DNA of 64,000 nucleotides, taken from the NCBI RefSeq assembly GCF_028713855.1, contig NZ_JAQTNN010000003.1, forward strand, positions 186,001 through 250,000. Direction: 5' to 3'. Both the position numbers and the translations under genes were made by a program. The notes beneath the pieces are model-generated. The model ran no database searches, was not told the DNA's origin, and saw only the letters and a program-made list of their open reading frames with translations. This DNA comes from Sulfuricurvum sp. (GTDB taxonomy: Bacteria; Campylobacterota; Campylobacteria; Campylobacterales; Sulfurimonadaceae). Positions 10,217 to 18,372 of the stretch are shown here, piece by piece. Each line of letters begins with the position of its first letter. The first letter of the stretch is position 1.

Positions 10217-10890
10217 TCACACTCTATCCCCGCAAACTCTTTTTGATATTCCGCACAATCTTTTATCGGTATTTGTAAGATATGAGGCTTTTTCGCAGGA
10301 TCTAACCATTTGAGCAGTTCGATCAACGGTGCTTCATCCATCGCCGTACATCCCGAAGTAGGCCGATGATCACTATGGTTGAGATGGATAAAGATACATG
10401 AGCCTCGCCCTTTTTCTCCCATAATGTTATAACCGATCACCGCACCGTTACGGTATACCTCATCATTACGACGCATTGCTTCAAAACTTTTCGGGAGAGT
10501 TGAGGAATCAAGCAAGGCAAACATGTTATAGCGAGAATCTTCCACATCATCGATACAAATCAGCTTTTCATCGGCATGATAATAAGGCATTGCAGAATTT
10601 GGTATTTCAGAATAACCAAACGTAGAGGTGATCGGAAACATTCCCGCAGGGGAACGCCCGTCCCCTTCATTTTTAAGCGGCATTTTGTCACGGAGATATC
10701 CTAACCCGCTTCGACCCAATATAACGGGTATCTTATGCCCGATTTTCACCCATTGGTTTTTCATCTCATATCGCTGCATCGACGCTACAGTCGCATTTAG
10801 TTCAGGAGAGAGGACTATCACCAGCTGCTCAGAAGCGCTAAGTGTTGAGAGGACAAATGACGTTAAGAGGATTGGAATTGTTTTCAACAT
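10213..10890 (-). CDS. L,D-transpeptidase (YkuD) family protein
   Basis: This 225-residue protein has a signal peptide (about 1-19). Its C-terminal half carries the YkuD-type signature IFIHLNHSDHRPTSGCTAM, in which the His and the Cys are the catalytic pair. GRSGLGYLRD and DGRSPAGMF also fit family strands. Enzymes of this family crosslink or trim peptidoglycan stem peptides in the periplasm; the exact reaction cannot be told from sequence. It is transcribed away from the acetyltransferase gene and convergently with the peroxidase gene. Confidence 0.85.
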   Translation of the reverse strand: MLKTIPILLTSFVLSTLSASEQLVIVLSPELNATVASMQRYEMKNQWVKIGHKIPVILGRSGLGYLRDKMPLKNEGDGRSPAGMFPITSTFGYSEIPNSAMPYYHADEKLICIDDVEDSRYNMFALLDSSTLPKSFEAMRRNDEVYRNGAVIGYNIMGEKGRGSCIFIHLNHSDHRPTSGCTAMDEAPLIELLKWLDPAKKPHILQIPIKDCAEYQKEFAGIECE

Positions 10891-10959
10891 TGCATTGTTC
10901 TTAGTTTATTTTAAAGTTAGGTAGTATAGCATATTGAAAATCGCAAAAGTGAGGCAATA

Positions 10960-11583
10960 ATGGCAATTACCGTTCGTAAAGCATCCGAGGCGGATATTGA
11001 CATTATTGCCCAAGCATTAATCGAAGGATCTCGCGCCGGAAAGAGAATCGGGCTGTTTGATCTGGTGTTTAATACCTCCGATTATGAAGTACTTCTTGGG
11101 AATCTCAAGCGATTAGCTCTTACCTCAACTAAAAGCTATTGCCACTTCTCCAATTTTTTCATCGCTGTAGCCGATGGAGTAACCGCCGGAACCATCTGTG
11201 GCTACGAACCCCGAATCGCTACCCATGAAATTTTTTCCAAAGCGCTCGAAGAGATCGGATTTGACGAAACATACCACGAACGTATCGCCGCTTATTTGCT
11301 GTGCGAAGGGGAAGTGGATAACAAAACCTTTGTTTTGGATTTTATGCTCATCAAAGCGGAATTTAAAAGTCTTGACGTCTTTAAAGAGCTGATCGGGAAA
11401 AGTATGCTCACTGCCCGCCTCAAAGGGTATCGAAAAGTTCAAACCTCTGTTGAAATAGGCTCCGTCGAAAGTGAAATGATCTACAAAAAGCTAGGGTTTA
11501 CGGTTATCGACGAAAAACGAAGTGAATACTATAAAGAGCAATTCGACCGCCCAGGTATAATGCGCCTTCAAATGATATTGTAA
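10960..11583 (+). CDS. GNAT-type acetyltransferase
   Basis: The 207-residue protein opens like many GNAT N-acetyltransferases (ITVRKASEADIDIIAQAL) and ends with the usual C-terminal pattern of an acyl-CoA fold (GSVESEMIYKKLGFTVIDEKRSEYY). The substrate is unknown. The middle lacks an easily recognised Q/RxxGxG/A acetyl-CoA loop, so the family call is moderate. It is followed in the same frame, after one stop and three codons, by the NhaC-type antiporter, and the two are probably one operon with the two-component genes beyond. Confidence 0.72.
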   Translation: MAITVRKASEADIDIIAQALIEGSRAGKRIGLFDLVFNTSDYEVLLGNLKRLALTSTKSYCHFSNFFIAVADGVTAGTICGYEPRIATHEIFSKALEEIGFDETYHERIAAYLLCEGEVDNKTFVLDFMLIKAEFKSLDVFKELIGKSMLTARLKGYRKVQTSVEIGSVESEMIYKKLGFTVIDEKRSEYYKEQFDRPGIMRLQMIL

Positions 11584-11592
11584 GGATCCCCT

Positions 11593-12969
11593 ATAGAATA
11601 TGGTATTTTAGGGTTACTCCCTCCGCTTATTGCTATTCTCCTCGCTTTTTTTAGTCGTTCAGTCTTTATAGCACTCGCTATGGCTGTTCTCGTTGGTGAA
11701 TTTATCATTGCCGATTTTCACCCTCTCACTGCACTCATACTTATGGTTGAGCGATTTGGGGGATTACTGAGTGAAGGATGGGTACTCAAAACCTTAGCTT
11801 TTGCCATAATGGTAGGCTCGGTAATGGCCCTCATCGAACGAAGTGGCGGAGTCGACGGTTTGGTTCATGAACTGAGTGTCAAACGTAGCTGGGTCAAAAG
11901 CAAACGGGGTGCATTGATGCCCAGCTTTATTGCCGGAATCGTCGTGTTCATCGAGTCCTCTATCACGTCCCTCGTAGCAGGGGCAATAGGACGCCCATTT
12001 TGCGACCGATACGGCATCAGTCGCGCCAAACTCGCTTTTGTCTGTGACTCCACCTCTGCACCTGTTTGCTCTCTTATCCCGTTGAATGGTTGGGGGGCTC
12101 TTTTACTGGGACTTATCGGCGGACAAATCACGGCCGGTTTGATCGGCGGGGAAAGTGCTACATGGCTTCTTCAATCGGTTGCCTTTAACTTTTATGCCTT
12201 CATTGCTCTGATCGTTACCTTTATCGCCGTGTGGTTTGAGATCGATATCGGCCCCATGCGCCACGCTACCATTACACCGCCGCCAACGATAGAATGTGAA
12301 GATGAGCGAGGCCATTTTAGTTTATTTTTATGGCCGATGGTATGGATGATCGGCGGTGTTATTGCTTTTATGATCGCTACCGGAGACGGAGATATTTTCA
12401 AAGGTTCCGGCTCAACGTCGATTTTCTATACCCTTATCATCACCTTGACCTTGATGTGGGGATATTATCGATTTAAAAATGCCCTCACAACCCGCGAATT
12501 TTTATCCAGCTCCCTTCAAGGGGCGAAATCAATGGCTCCGATAGCCGCTATTTTACTGTTTGCTTTTGCCATCGGCGGAGTCAGTTCCGATATGGAAGTG
12601 GGCAAATATCTTGCCTCTTTTATCGGCGACTATCTCCCCTCAGCATATTTGGCAGGAGCTATTTTTGTTTTAGGGGCGATTATCGCGTTTGCTACGGGAA
12701 CGAGTTGGGGAACATTCAGCATCATGCTCCCTATCGCCGTCCCTTTGGCTGTCGGACTCGATGCCCCTATTGCACTGTGCATGGGAGCCGTAATTTCGGG
12801 CGGTGTTTTCGGCGATCACTGTTCCCCTATCTCGGATACTACGATTATCTCTGCCATGGCAAGCGGATGCAGTGTCCAAGAACACACGAAAACACAACTT
12901 CCCTATGCCCTTATCGCAGCCGGAATATCCCTCGTTTTGTTTATTACATTTGGAATCGCACTGACATGA
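11593..12969 (+). CDS. NhaC-family Na+/H+ antiporter, probable ATA start
   Basis: This is a polytopic membrane protein of the NhaC type, with hydrophobic segments throughout and the motifs VFIESSITSLVAGAIGRP, DSTSAPVCSLIPLNGWG, FATGTSWGTFSIMLPIAVPL and GGVFGDHCSPISDTT. The first standard start codon is the ATG at 11680, which would cut off 29 residues. The upstream in-frame stretch EYGILGLLPPLIAILLAFF is a good first transmembrane segment. AAGGA (11582-11586) sits six bases before an ATA at 11593, and no ATG, GTG or TTG exists in frame between them. I infer initiation at ATA, giving 458 residues. The stop overlaps the response-regulator ATG by four bases. Confidence 0.82.
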   Translation: MEYGILGLLPPLIAILLAFFSRSVFIALAMAVLVGEFIIADFHPLTALILMVERFGGLLSEGWVLKTLAFAIMVGSVMALIERSGGVDGLVHELSVKRSWVKSKRGALMPSFIAGIVVFIESSITSLVAGAIGRPFCDRYGISRAKLAFVCDSTSAPVCSLIPLNGWGALLLGLIGGQITAGLIGGESATWLLQSVAFNFYAFIALIVTFIAVWFEIDIGPMRHATITPPPTIECEDERGHFSLFLWPMVWMIGGVIAFMIATGDGDIFKGSGSTSIFYTLIITLTLMWGYYRFKNALTTREFLSSSLQGAKSMAPIAAILLFAFAIGGVSSDMEVGKYLASFIGDYLPSAYLAGAIFVLGAIIAFATGTSWGTFSIMLPIAVPLAVGLDAPIALCMGAVISGGVFGDHCSPISDTTIISAMASGCSVQEHTKTQLPYALIAAGISLVLFITFGIALT

Positions 12970-13634
12970 CCAAAGCAAAGCTTCTCCTGCTCGAAGACGA
13001 TCCCAACCTCTCCGAGAGCGTCAGCGAATATCTCGAAGAGCAGGGATTCAGTGTTACCTGTGTTTACGATGCTTCCTCAGCCGAAGATACCCTCTACGAA
13101 CAAAAATTTGATCTTCTATTACTCGATGTAAACGTTCCGGGGGGTGATGGTTTTTCTCTTCTAAAAAACTCGCGCAAAGAGGGCAATGCCACGCCGGCTA
13201 TCTTTATCACGTCACGCAATGCGATGAGTGATGTCGAAGCGGGATTTGAAAGCGGAGGAGACGATTACATCCGTAAACCCTTTGCCCTCAAAGAGCTTCT
13301 GCTACGGATTCAAACGATTCTAAAACGTAATTTCTACCATAATCCGACTGAGGCACTTACCCTTGGCGAGGGAATTACCTACGACATCGATAATCAAGTG
13401 CTCACCATCAACGGTAAAACACAAAATCTTCAACTCAAAGAGCACAAACTACTCAAACTTTTTATCCAACACCGCAATGAGCTTTTGCATCATGAAATGA
13501 TTATGGAATATCTATGGGACTATGATGAAACACCAAGTGACGGTTCATTGCGTACCTACATCAAAACATTGCGCAAACTTCTCGGAAAGGATTCCATTGT
13601 CAGCCACAAGCGCCTCGGGTATCAATTTCGCTAA
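12966..13634 (+). CDS. OmpR-family response regulator
   Basis: The 222-residue protein has a receiver domain with the acidic pair E10/D11, phosphoacceptor D54 (LLLLDVNVPGG), T82 and K104 (YIRKPFA). A winged-helix DNA-binding domain follows (about 130-222: LTLGEGITYDIDNQVLTING ... YIKTLRKLLGKDSIVSHKRLGYQF). It overlaps the antiporter stop as ATGA, so the start is firm even though the frame stays open upstream. It is paired with the histidine kinase that overlaps its 3' end. Confidence 0.93.
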   Translation: MTKAKLLLLEDDPNLSESVSEYLEEQGFSVTCVYDASSAEDTLYEQKFDLLLLDVNVPGGDGFSLLKNSRKEGNATPAIFITSRNAMSDVEAGFESGGDDYIRKPFALKELLLRIQTILKRNFYHNPTEALTLGEGITYDIDNQVLTINGKTQNLQLKEHKLLKLFIQHRNELLHHEMIMEYLWDYDETPSDGSLRTYIKTLRKLLGKDSIVSHKRLGYQFR

Positions 13635-14781
13635 ATATCGTACCCTCAAAAGCTTCTTGATTCTCTATGGGATAATGTCGGTTTTGATCCTCGCACTTAT
13701 CGGAGTTCTCTATTTTCAATACGCCAAAGCCGTTATGCTCTCCTCTCAGCGCCTCGCGATGCAATTGGAATCAGAGAGCTATGTTCCCAAACTCAAACAG
13801 TGGCTCGAACACGACCGAAATCTCTCCACTTTCCCCAAAGATTTGGCTTACACAACCGCACTCTACGGATACGATCACAAACCGATAATATCGCGGCTGG
13901 ATACCGCTGCTATCGATTTCAAAGAAAATATTTACCTCTCATCCGGACACATCTATCTGATCGTCCCCCTTTCACCATACGGGATGGGGGAGTATTATCT
14001 GGTTTTTGAAACCAAAGATGACGGGTTATGGCGGCAGCAAACCTTTGAGATTACCCTGACTTTCGGAGCAATTTTATTTTTAATGCTCGTCGGAGTCGGA
14101 TATCTCCTCTCTCGTTTGATTCTCCGCCCCATGAACGAGGCGATTGCCCTACTCGATGATTTTATCAAAGATACTACCCATGAGCTCAATACCCCCGTCA
14201 GTGCCATCCTCACCAACATCGAATCATTAGAGATTAATGATCTTCCTCCCTCGGCACAAAAAAAGATCAAACGAATCGAAATCGCCTCGCGCACGATCTC
14301 GACACTTTACGATGATCTAACCTATCTTATCCTCAATCATGATTTGGCGGTTCAAGATATCCAACTCGATCTCAGCCACCTTTTACACGAGCGGCTGGAA
14401 TATTTTCGCCACCGTATCGAGCAAAAAAAGATCACGTTGCAATTATCCGTCGATTCGGATGTATTCATAACAATCGATCATACCAAAGCAACCCGCGTTA
14501 TCGATAATCTCATCTCCAATGCAATTAAATACAACCGCATGAGCGGAACGATTTTCATCACACTTCACAAGGGAATTTTATGCGTTGAGGACAACGGAAT
14601 CGGTATCCCCGATACGATGATTGAGCGGGTATTTGAACGCTATACACGTGCCGATAAAAGTGTCGGAGGATTTGGGATCGGATTGAATATCGTTGCCATG
14701 ATTGCCAAAGAGTATGGTTTGAATATTACGATTGAATCGGAAGAGAAAGTCGGAACAAAGATTTGCGTGACGTGGGAATAA
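13597..14781 (+). CDS. Sensor histidine kinase
   Basis: The 394-residue kinase has two transmembrane helices (LKSFLILYGIMSVLILALIGVLYF near the N-terminus and FGAILFLMLVGVGYLL after a roughly 105-residue periplasmic loop). The phosphoacceptor region is DTTHELNTPVSAILTNIESL; the ATPase boxes are DNLISNAIKYN, VEDNGIGIP and GGFGIGLNIV. An ATG at 13522 is in frame but lies deep inside the regulator gene. I prefer the TTG at 13597, which has AAAGG six bases upstream and leaves a 38-base overlap. Linkage to the NhaC-type gene suggests sensing of salt, pH or membrane stress, which is inference. Confidence 0.88.
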   Translation: MSATSASGINFAKYRTLKSFLILYGIMSVLILALIGVLYFQYAKAVMLSSQRLAMQLESESYVPKLKQWLEHDRNLSTFPKDLAYTTALYGYDHKPIISRLDTAAIDFKENIYLSSGHIYLIVPLSPYGMGEYYLVFETKDDGLWRQQTFEITLTFGAILFLMLVGVGYLLSRLILRPMNEAIALLDDFIKDTTHELNTPVSAILTNIESLEINDLPPSAQKKIKRIEIASRTISTLYDDLTYLILNHDLAVQDIQLDLSHLLHERLEYFRHRIEQKKITLQLSVDSDVFITIDHTKATRVIDNLISNAIKYNRMSGTIFITLHKGILCVEDNGIGIPDTMIERVFERYTRADKSVGGFGIGLNIVAMIAKEYGLNITIESEEKVGTKICVTWE

Positions 14782-14798
14782 CCTCCCAGTCTACCCTT

Positions 14799-15623
14799 TT
14801 ACAAAGAAGCCAAAATATCCTGCGACGGGACAAATACCTGCTCAAATATCTCTTTTGCGGTTTTCCAGCGGTTCTCTTTGGAATTGAGCATGACAATCAG
14901 ACAGTCCTTATCCTCTTTTTTGGCACGGGCGATTAAACATGCTCCCGCTTTAGAGGTATACCCTGTTTTGACTCCGACAGCGTATTCATACTGATTTAGA
15001 AGCTGATTGTGCGTATGGGCAACAAATTTTCGGGAAGTGTTGAGTGAATAATAAGTATGCTGGTTTAAGCGGGTAATATCATTAAAAACAGGATTTTGGA
15101 TAGCGTATTCCGCCAAAGCAAGAAGATCTTGCGGTGTAGAGTGGTGATTACCGATATCAAACCCGCAAGGGTTCGTAAAAACCGTATTCACCATCCCTAT
15201 ACTTTGCGCCTTCGCATTCATCATCTCTTTAAAATAATCTAACGAGCCACCGACGGCTATCGCGATAGCCATAGCCGCATCATTATCCGATTTGATCAAA
15301 GCCGCTTTGATGAGATCATCCAATAAAAAGACTTCACCCTCTTTGTACCCTGCTTTGGTAGGTTCAACTTGAAGCATCTCTTTCGTAATAACGACAGTGC
15401 GGTTTAAATCTCCCTGCTCTATCGCCAATATCGCCGTCATAATTTTAGTTAGACTTGCCGGTTGTACCTCACGCTGTGCCTCTTTTGAATACAACATCTC
15501 ATTGTTCGTGAGATTTTTGACCAACAGCGCTTGAACATTCAATTTATCCAGTTTTTCGGAATCGATTTCAGCATGAAGAGAGATGATGGAGAGAAGAAAA
15601 AAGAAGATTAATGATTTGAGCAT
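14799..15623 (-). CDS. D-alanyl-D-alanine carboxypeptidase (DacA-like, S11)
   Basis: The 274-residue protein has a signal peptide (about 1-18) and the three penicillin-binding motifs: SLTK (57-60, nucleophile S57), SDN (112-114) and KTG in GVKTGYTSKAGACLIARA. It removes the terminal D-Ala from peptidoglycan pentapeptides in the periplasm. It ends soon after the catalytic domain and lacks the C-terminal domain and amphipathic anchor of the roughly 400-residue E. coli PBP5, so it is a short form like PBP7. It is convergent with the histidine kinase gene. Confidence 0.92.
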   Translation of the reverse strand: MLKSLIFFFLLSIISLHAEIDSEKLDKLNVQALLVKNLTNNEMLYSKEAQREVQPASLTKIMTAILAIEQGDLNRTVVITKEMLQVEPTKAGYKEGEVFLLDDLIKAALIKSDNDAAMAIAIAVGGSLDYFKEMMNAKAQSIGMVNTVFTNPCGFDIGNHHSTPQDLLALAEYAIQNPVFNDITRLNQHTYYSLNTSRKFVAHTHNQLLNQYEYAVGVKTGYTSKAGACLIARAKKEDKDCLIVMLNSKENRWKTAKEIFEQVFVPSQDILASL

Positions 15624-15688
15624 CCCGTCCCTTTGTAAAATTACAAAGGGACATTATGGCTTAAAAGGGTAAATATACCAATACGGTT

Positions 15689-15982
15689 TTATTTCATTCC
15701 CGCAACATAATCCGCAAGAGATTTCATATCGCCATCCGACAATGTCGCCGTTTGACCCTTCATGATAGCACCCATCCCTTTGGTGTTACGGGTTCCTGCT
15801 TTATACCCTTTTAGAGCATCGAGTGTTTTAGCTGAACTCCATCCCGCAATCACTTCAGATTTACCCAAAGCCGCTTTTTCACCTTTTGCACCGTGACAAG
15901 CCGCACATTTTTGGAACATTGCCGCCCCATCAGCAGCACTCAACATCGCAGTGAAACCCAATATTGCAATTAACGTTTTCAT
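15689..15982 (-). CDS. Small periplasmic c-type cytochrome (c553-like)
   Basis: The 97-residue precursor has a 17-residue signal peptide and one heme motif, CAACH (residues 26-30). Met ligand candidates lie in KGMGAIMKGQ, and it ends in the typical final helix LSDGDMKSLADYVAGMK. It should be a mobile electron carrier; the di-heme peroxidase at 9.2 kb is a plausible partner (inference). Its upstream neighbour on the same strand is the cytochrome-family-like protein at 16.1 kb, separated by repeat copy B. Confidence 0.9.
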   Translation of the reverse strand: MKTLIAILGFTAMLSAADGAAMFQKCAACHGAKGEKAALGKSEVIAGWSSAKTLDALKGYKAGTRNTKGMGAIMKGQTATLSDGDMKSLADYVAGMK

Positions 15983-16013
15983 TTTTTATCCTTTTTATTC
16001 TCTTTGTAACGCC

Positions 16014-16076
16014 ATCGGAATACATCCCGATAGCTACGCTAACGCTAAGTTCTCTTCAGCAGAGAGCTCACGCGCA
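16014..16076 (+). repeat. Two-hairpin intergenic repeat, copy B
   Basis: ATCGG...CCGAT (16014-16031) forms hairpin 1. The linker GCTACGCTAACGCT (16033-16046) follows, then hairpin 2, TCTCT-TCAGC-AGAGA (16051-16065). The same order of hairpin, GCTACGCTA linker and hairpin occurs at 27.2 kb (inverted) and 50.9 kb. It lies between two co-directional cytochrome-related genes. Confidence 0.75.
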
Positions 16077-16097
16077 GCACGCCGCACTATTAAATTT

Positions 16098-16433
16098 TTA
16101 TCCGCAACTCGGAACATTTCCGCTATCCGAACCGTATTGTTTGGCGAAATCACCGACCTCTTGAATTTTATCTTTCATCTCCGGATTGGCGAGAACCGGC
16201 AACGCATTCGGGAATCGTTTACCATACTCATCCACAAACCCTTTTGCATCATTGGCAAAAAGATCTTCCCACTCCGAAACCGTATGCTCAGCGGCAAACT
16301 TGGTTCCGTTCATATTGAACTTTGCTTTGAAATTTTTAAGATACACTTTTTGACCCGATGCGGCATCCGCCTGTGCCATAGAGGCAGTGAGTGCTACAGC
16401 AGCAAGCAACAGTAGAAACTTTTTCATAATCAA
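16098..16433 (-). CDS. Small exported protein of a 'cytochrome c-like' family without heme motif
   Basis: The 111-residue protein has a clear signal peptide (MKKFLLLLAAVALTASMAQA). The mature part reads VYLKNFKAKFNMNGTKFAAEHTVSEWEDLF and ends in ...FAKQYGSDSGNVPSCG. I recall this pattern from small proteins often labelled 'cytochrome C' in Campylobacterota and other Proteobacteria, but there is no CxxCH here and just one cysteine, at the end. It is therefore unlikely to bind covalent heme by the usual route. It sits upstream of the c553-like gene on the same strand, with repeat copy B between. Function unknown. Confidence 0.75.
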   Translation of the reverse strand: MIMKKFLLLLAAVALTASMAQADAASGQKVYLKNFKAKFNMNGTKFAAEHTVSEWEDLFANDAKGFVDEYGKRFPNALPVLANPEMKDKIQEVGDFAKQYGSDSGNVPSCG

Positions 16434-16517
16434 CTCCTTTTTGGAGAGTTTCTCTTTCGAGATTCCCTTTTGATGAGAGCAGTATAAAAAGTTATTGTGA
16501 AGGTATTGTGGAGAGAG

Positions 16518-16739
16518 TTAACTATTTTGAAAACGATCGATTAGTGTCGAAATTTCTTTCTCTTGTTCATAAAGAGCAAAGCTTTTGCGAACGTAGGCTT
16601 GAAGAAGGAGCTTGATATCATTGTTTCCGTAAAATTCAAAGTCCTGTTTCATCTGCTCGCTCAAAAAGCGGGCAAAATCTTCCTCTACATCAATGTCATA
16701 ACGTTTGGCATTAAGGGTGAGGGTTATTTTAGTCTTCAT
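16518..16739 (-). CDS. Small conserved-type protein, possibly ZapA-like
   Basis: The 73-residue protein opens with a beta-rich segment (KITLTLNAKRYDIDVEEDFARFL) followed by helices (LLLQAYVRKSFALYEQEKEISTLIDRF). This layout resembles ZapA (short beta hairpin, then a long helix), the FtsZ-ring cross-linker, but I cannot show homology. It overlaps the upstream coiled-coil gene by four bases (ATGA), so the two are one translational unit. Calling it ZapA is an inference from shape and partner. Confidence 0.55.
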   Translation of the reverse strand: MKTKITLTLNAKRYDIDVEEDFARFLSEQMKQDFEFYGNNDIKLLLQAYVRKSFALYEQEKEISTLIDRFQNS

Positions 16740-17008
16740 CCAAGCAAGCTTTCGATTTTGGAGACAATTGCTTCGATTTCGGCATCTTTGGCGGCAAGTT
16801 CATCCCCGTACATTTTAATCTCTTCATCTTTAGACGCCAATGCCCCATGCAGGCGTTGAATCTCAGCGTCTTTGCTTTGTTCATTACCGCGAATTGAACT
16901 GCTTTCTGCTCGAAGTGTTTCAATTTCAGCTTTTAACGCCGCTTGTTTCTCAAGCAAATCAGTAACGAGAGTGGCCAATTTTTCCAATGGAGTAGGATTA
17001 AATAACAT
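16736..17008 (-). CDS. Small coiled-coil protein, possibly ZapB-like
   Basis: The roughly 90-residue protein is almost wholly coiled coil: PLEKLATLVTDLLEKQAALKAEIETLRAE and later HGALASKDEEIKMYGDELAAKDAEIEAIVSKIESLL. The chosen start is the ATG at 17008 (AAGG spaced six bases upstream); an upstream in-frame ATG at 17050 would add 14 unlikely residues. ZapB is a small coiled-coil partner of ZapA, and the tight pairing with the ZapA-shaped gene downstream suggests, but does not prove, a division-ring pair. Confidence 0.55.
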   Translation of the reverse strand: MLFNPTPLEKLATLVTDLLEKQAALKAEIETLRAESSSIRGNEQSKDAEIQRLHGALASKDEEIKMYGDELAAKDAEIEAIVSKIESLLG

Positions 17009-17099
17009 GGTTAACCTTGGGTAATAGAGTCTTTGACATAATTTTAACACAGTTTAACTCAGTATCGCTGACGTGATTTAAAATTTAACGAAATAGCCA

Positions 17100-17129
17100 T
17101 TGACATTTATTACTAATTAGTAGTATTAT
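17100..17129 (+). promoter_or_regulatory. marR promoter with embedded palindromic operator
   Basis: TTGACA (17100-17105) and TATTAT (17124-17129) form a sigma70-type promoter with an 18-base spacer. The perfect palindrome TACTAATTAGTA (17111-17122) fills that spacer. A near copy lies before the pirin gene. This is the expected geometry for autorepression by the MarR-family product. Confidence 0.7.
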
Positions 17130-17160
17130 TTTCTTCTTATCACTTCTAGGAGGTTTATAT

Positions 17161-17610
17161 ATGAAACGTGCACGAAGCTACGGCAAGCATGAAGACATTG
17201 TTCTACGTGCCCATATTGAACTTTCGCGTTCCCTTACCAAGATTAGAGCTAAAGAGACGTCATGGCTAGGTGATCGCGATCTGACATTGCCCCAGTTTGG
17301 GATTTTGGAGTCGCTGTACCATTTAGGGAGGCTCACGGTCGGTCAGATTACGACCCTTACCCTCAGCACCCCCGGAAATATCACCGTTGTGATTAAAAAC
17401 CTCCAATCCAAAGGGCTGATTAATGCCAAACCCTCCGAAGAGGATCGGCGAATAAAAATATTGGAAATCACCGAAAAAGGATCATCCATCATCCAATCAA
17501 TCTTTCCGAGTCATGTCGAAAATCTCAGCGGATGGTATGACAAAGCGCTGAGCGAAGACGAAATCAAAACCCTTTCTCATTTGCTTCGCAAACTCGAAAA
17601 GGCTCAATAA
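17161..17610 (+). CDS. MarR-family transcriptional regulator
   Basis: The 149-residue protein has the MarR winged-helix layout: recognition region LTVGQITTLTLSTPGNITVVIKNLQSKGLI, then the wing AKPSEEDRRIKILEITEKG, and dimerisation helices at both ends. AGGAGG lies a few bases before the ATG. Palindromes sit in its own promoter and again before the pirin gene, so it probably represses itself and the downstream pirin-DODA genes. The ligand is unknown; redox-active phenolics would fit the targets (inference). Confidence 0.9.
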   Translation: MKRARSYGKHEDIVLRAHIELSRSLTKIRAKETSWLGDRDLTLPQFGILESLYHLGRLTVGQITTLTLSTPGNITVVIKNLQSKGLINAKPSEEDRRIKILEITEKGSSIIQSIFPSHVENLSGWYDKALSEDEIKTLSHLLRKLEKAQ

Positions 17611-17628
17611 AAAAATTTAACTACATAG

Positions 17629-17640
17629 TACTAAGTAGTA
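17629..17640 (+). promoter_or_regulatory. Second MarR-type operator, before pirin
   Basis: TACTAAGTAGTA differs by one base from the TACTAATTAGTA palindrome in the marR promoter. It lies 18 bases before the pirin ATG, next to the AAAAGGAGA ribosome site. Confidence 0.6.
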
Positions 17641-17658
17641 CTACTAAAAGGAGATACC

Positions 17659-18372
17659 ATGTCACTACTACTCCATCGCTCAGCACAGCGCGGCATCGCC
17701 GAGCACGGTTGGCTTCATAGCCGCTTTAGTTTTTCATTTGCCGAATATCATAACCCCTCACGGATGGGATTCGGAGCATTACGTGTGATCAACGATGACA
17801 TTGTCGAAGCGGGCAACGGGTTTGGAATGCATCCTCACAAAAATATGGAGATCGTCTCGATACTCACCAAAGGTTCACTGGAACATCGAGACTCAGAGGG
17901 AAATCACGGAATCATTCACGCAGGAGAAATACAGTATATGAGTGCGGGGAGCGGTGTTTTTCACTCCGAACATGCTACGGCGGGTTCCGATGCTGCTCTT
18001 TTTCAAATCTGGATACACCCTTACGAAAATGGCGGCGCACCTCGCTACGAACAACGCAGTTTTATCCAGCACGACCAACAAAATCAATGGCTAACCCTCA
18101 TCAGTGGCGACGGAGCGGATGATTCGATAGTGATTAAACAAGATGCCGCTATTCATTCGGCTGAAGTGAGTGAAGGAACTGCAATAGCGATTCCGAATGT
18201 CAAATCGGGTCACGGTCGATTGATCTTTGTGATCGATGGAAAAATAGAAATCAATTCTCATATTCTTGAAGCGAGAGATGAGATACAAATCACCGATCAG
18301 GAGGAATATACCCTTTTAGCACTAGGCGAGTCTAAGGTTTTATTATTTGACGTGCCGATGACATCCTCATGA
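17659..18372 (+). CDS. Pirin family protein (YhhW-like bicupin)
   Basis: The 237-residue protein has the pirin signature: LHSRFSFSFAEYHNPSRMGFGALRVINDDIV, then FGMHPHKNMEIVSILTKGSLEHRDSEGN and SAGSGVFHSEHA, which supply the His and Glu metal ligands of the N-terminal cupin. Bacterial relatives show quercetin 2,3-dioxygenase activity, but the natural substrate is usually unknown. It is preceded by an operator and a strong ribosome site, and its stop overlaps the next ATG as ATGA. Confidence 0.92.
   Translation: MSLLLHRSAQRGIAEHGWLHSRFSFSFAEYHNPSRMGFGALRVINDDIVEAGNGFGMHPHKNMEIVSILTKGSLEHRDSEGNHGIIHAGEIQYMSAGSGVFHSEHATAGSDAALFQIWIHPYENGGAPRYEQRSFIQHDQQNQWLTLISGDGADDSIVIKQDAAIHSAEVSEGTAIAIPNVKSGHGRLIFVIDGKIEINSHILEARDEIQITDQEEYTLLALGESKVLLFDVPMTSS

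Noticed and set aside
12705-12965. Upstream extension of the response-regulator frame
   Set aside because: It lies wholly within the antiporter gene in another frame; the ATGA overlap marks the true start.
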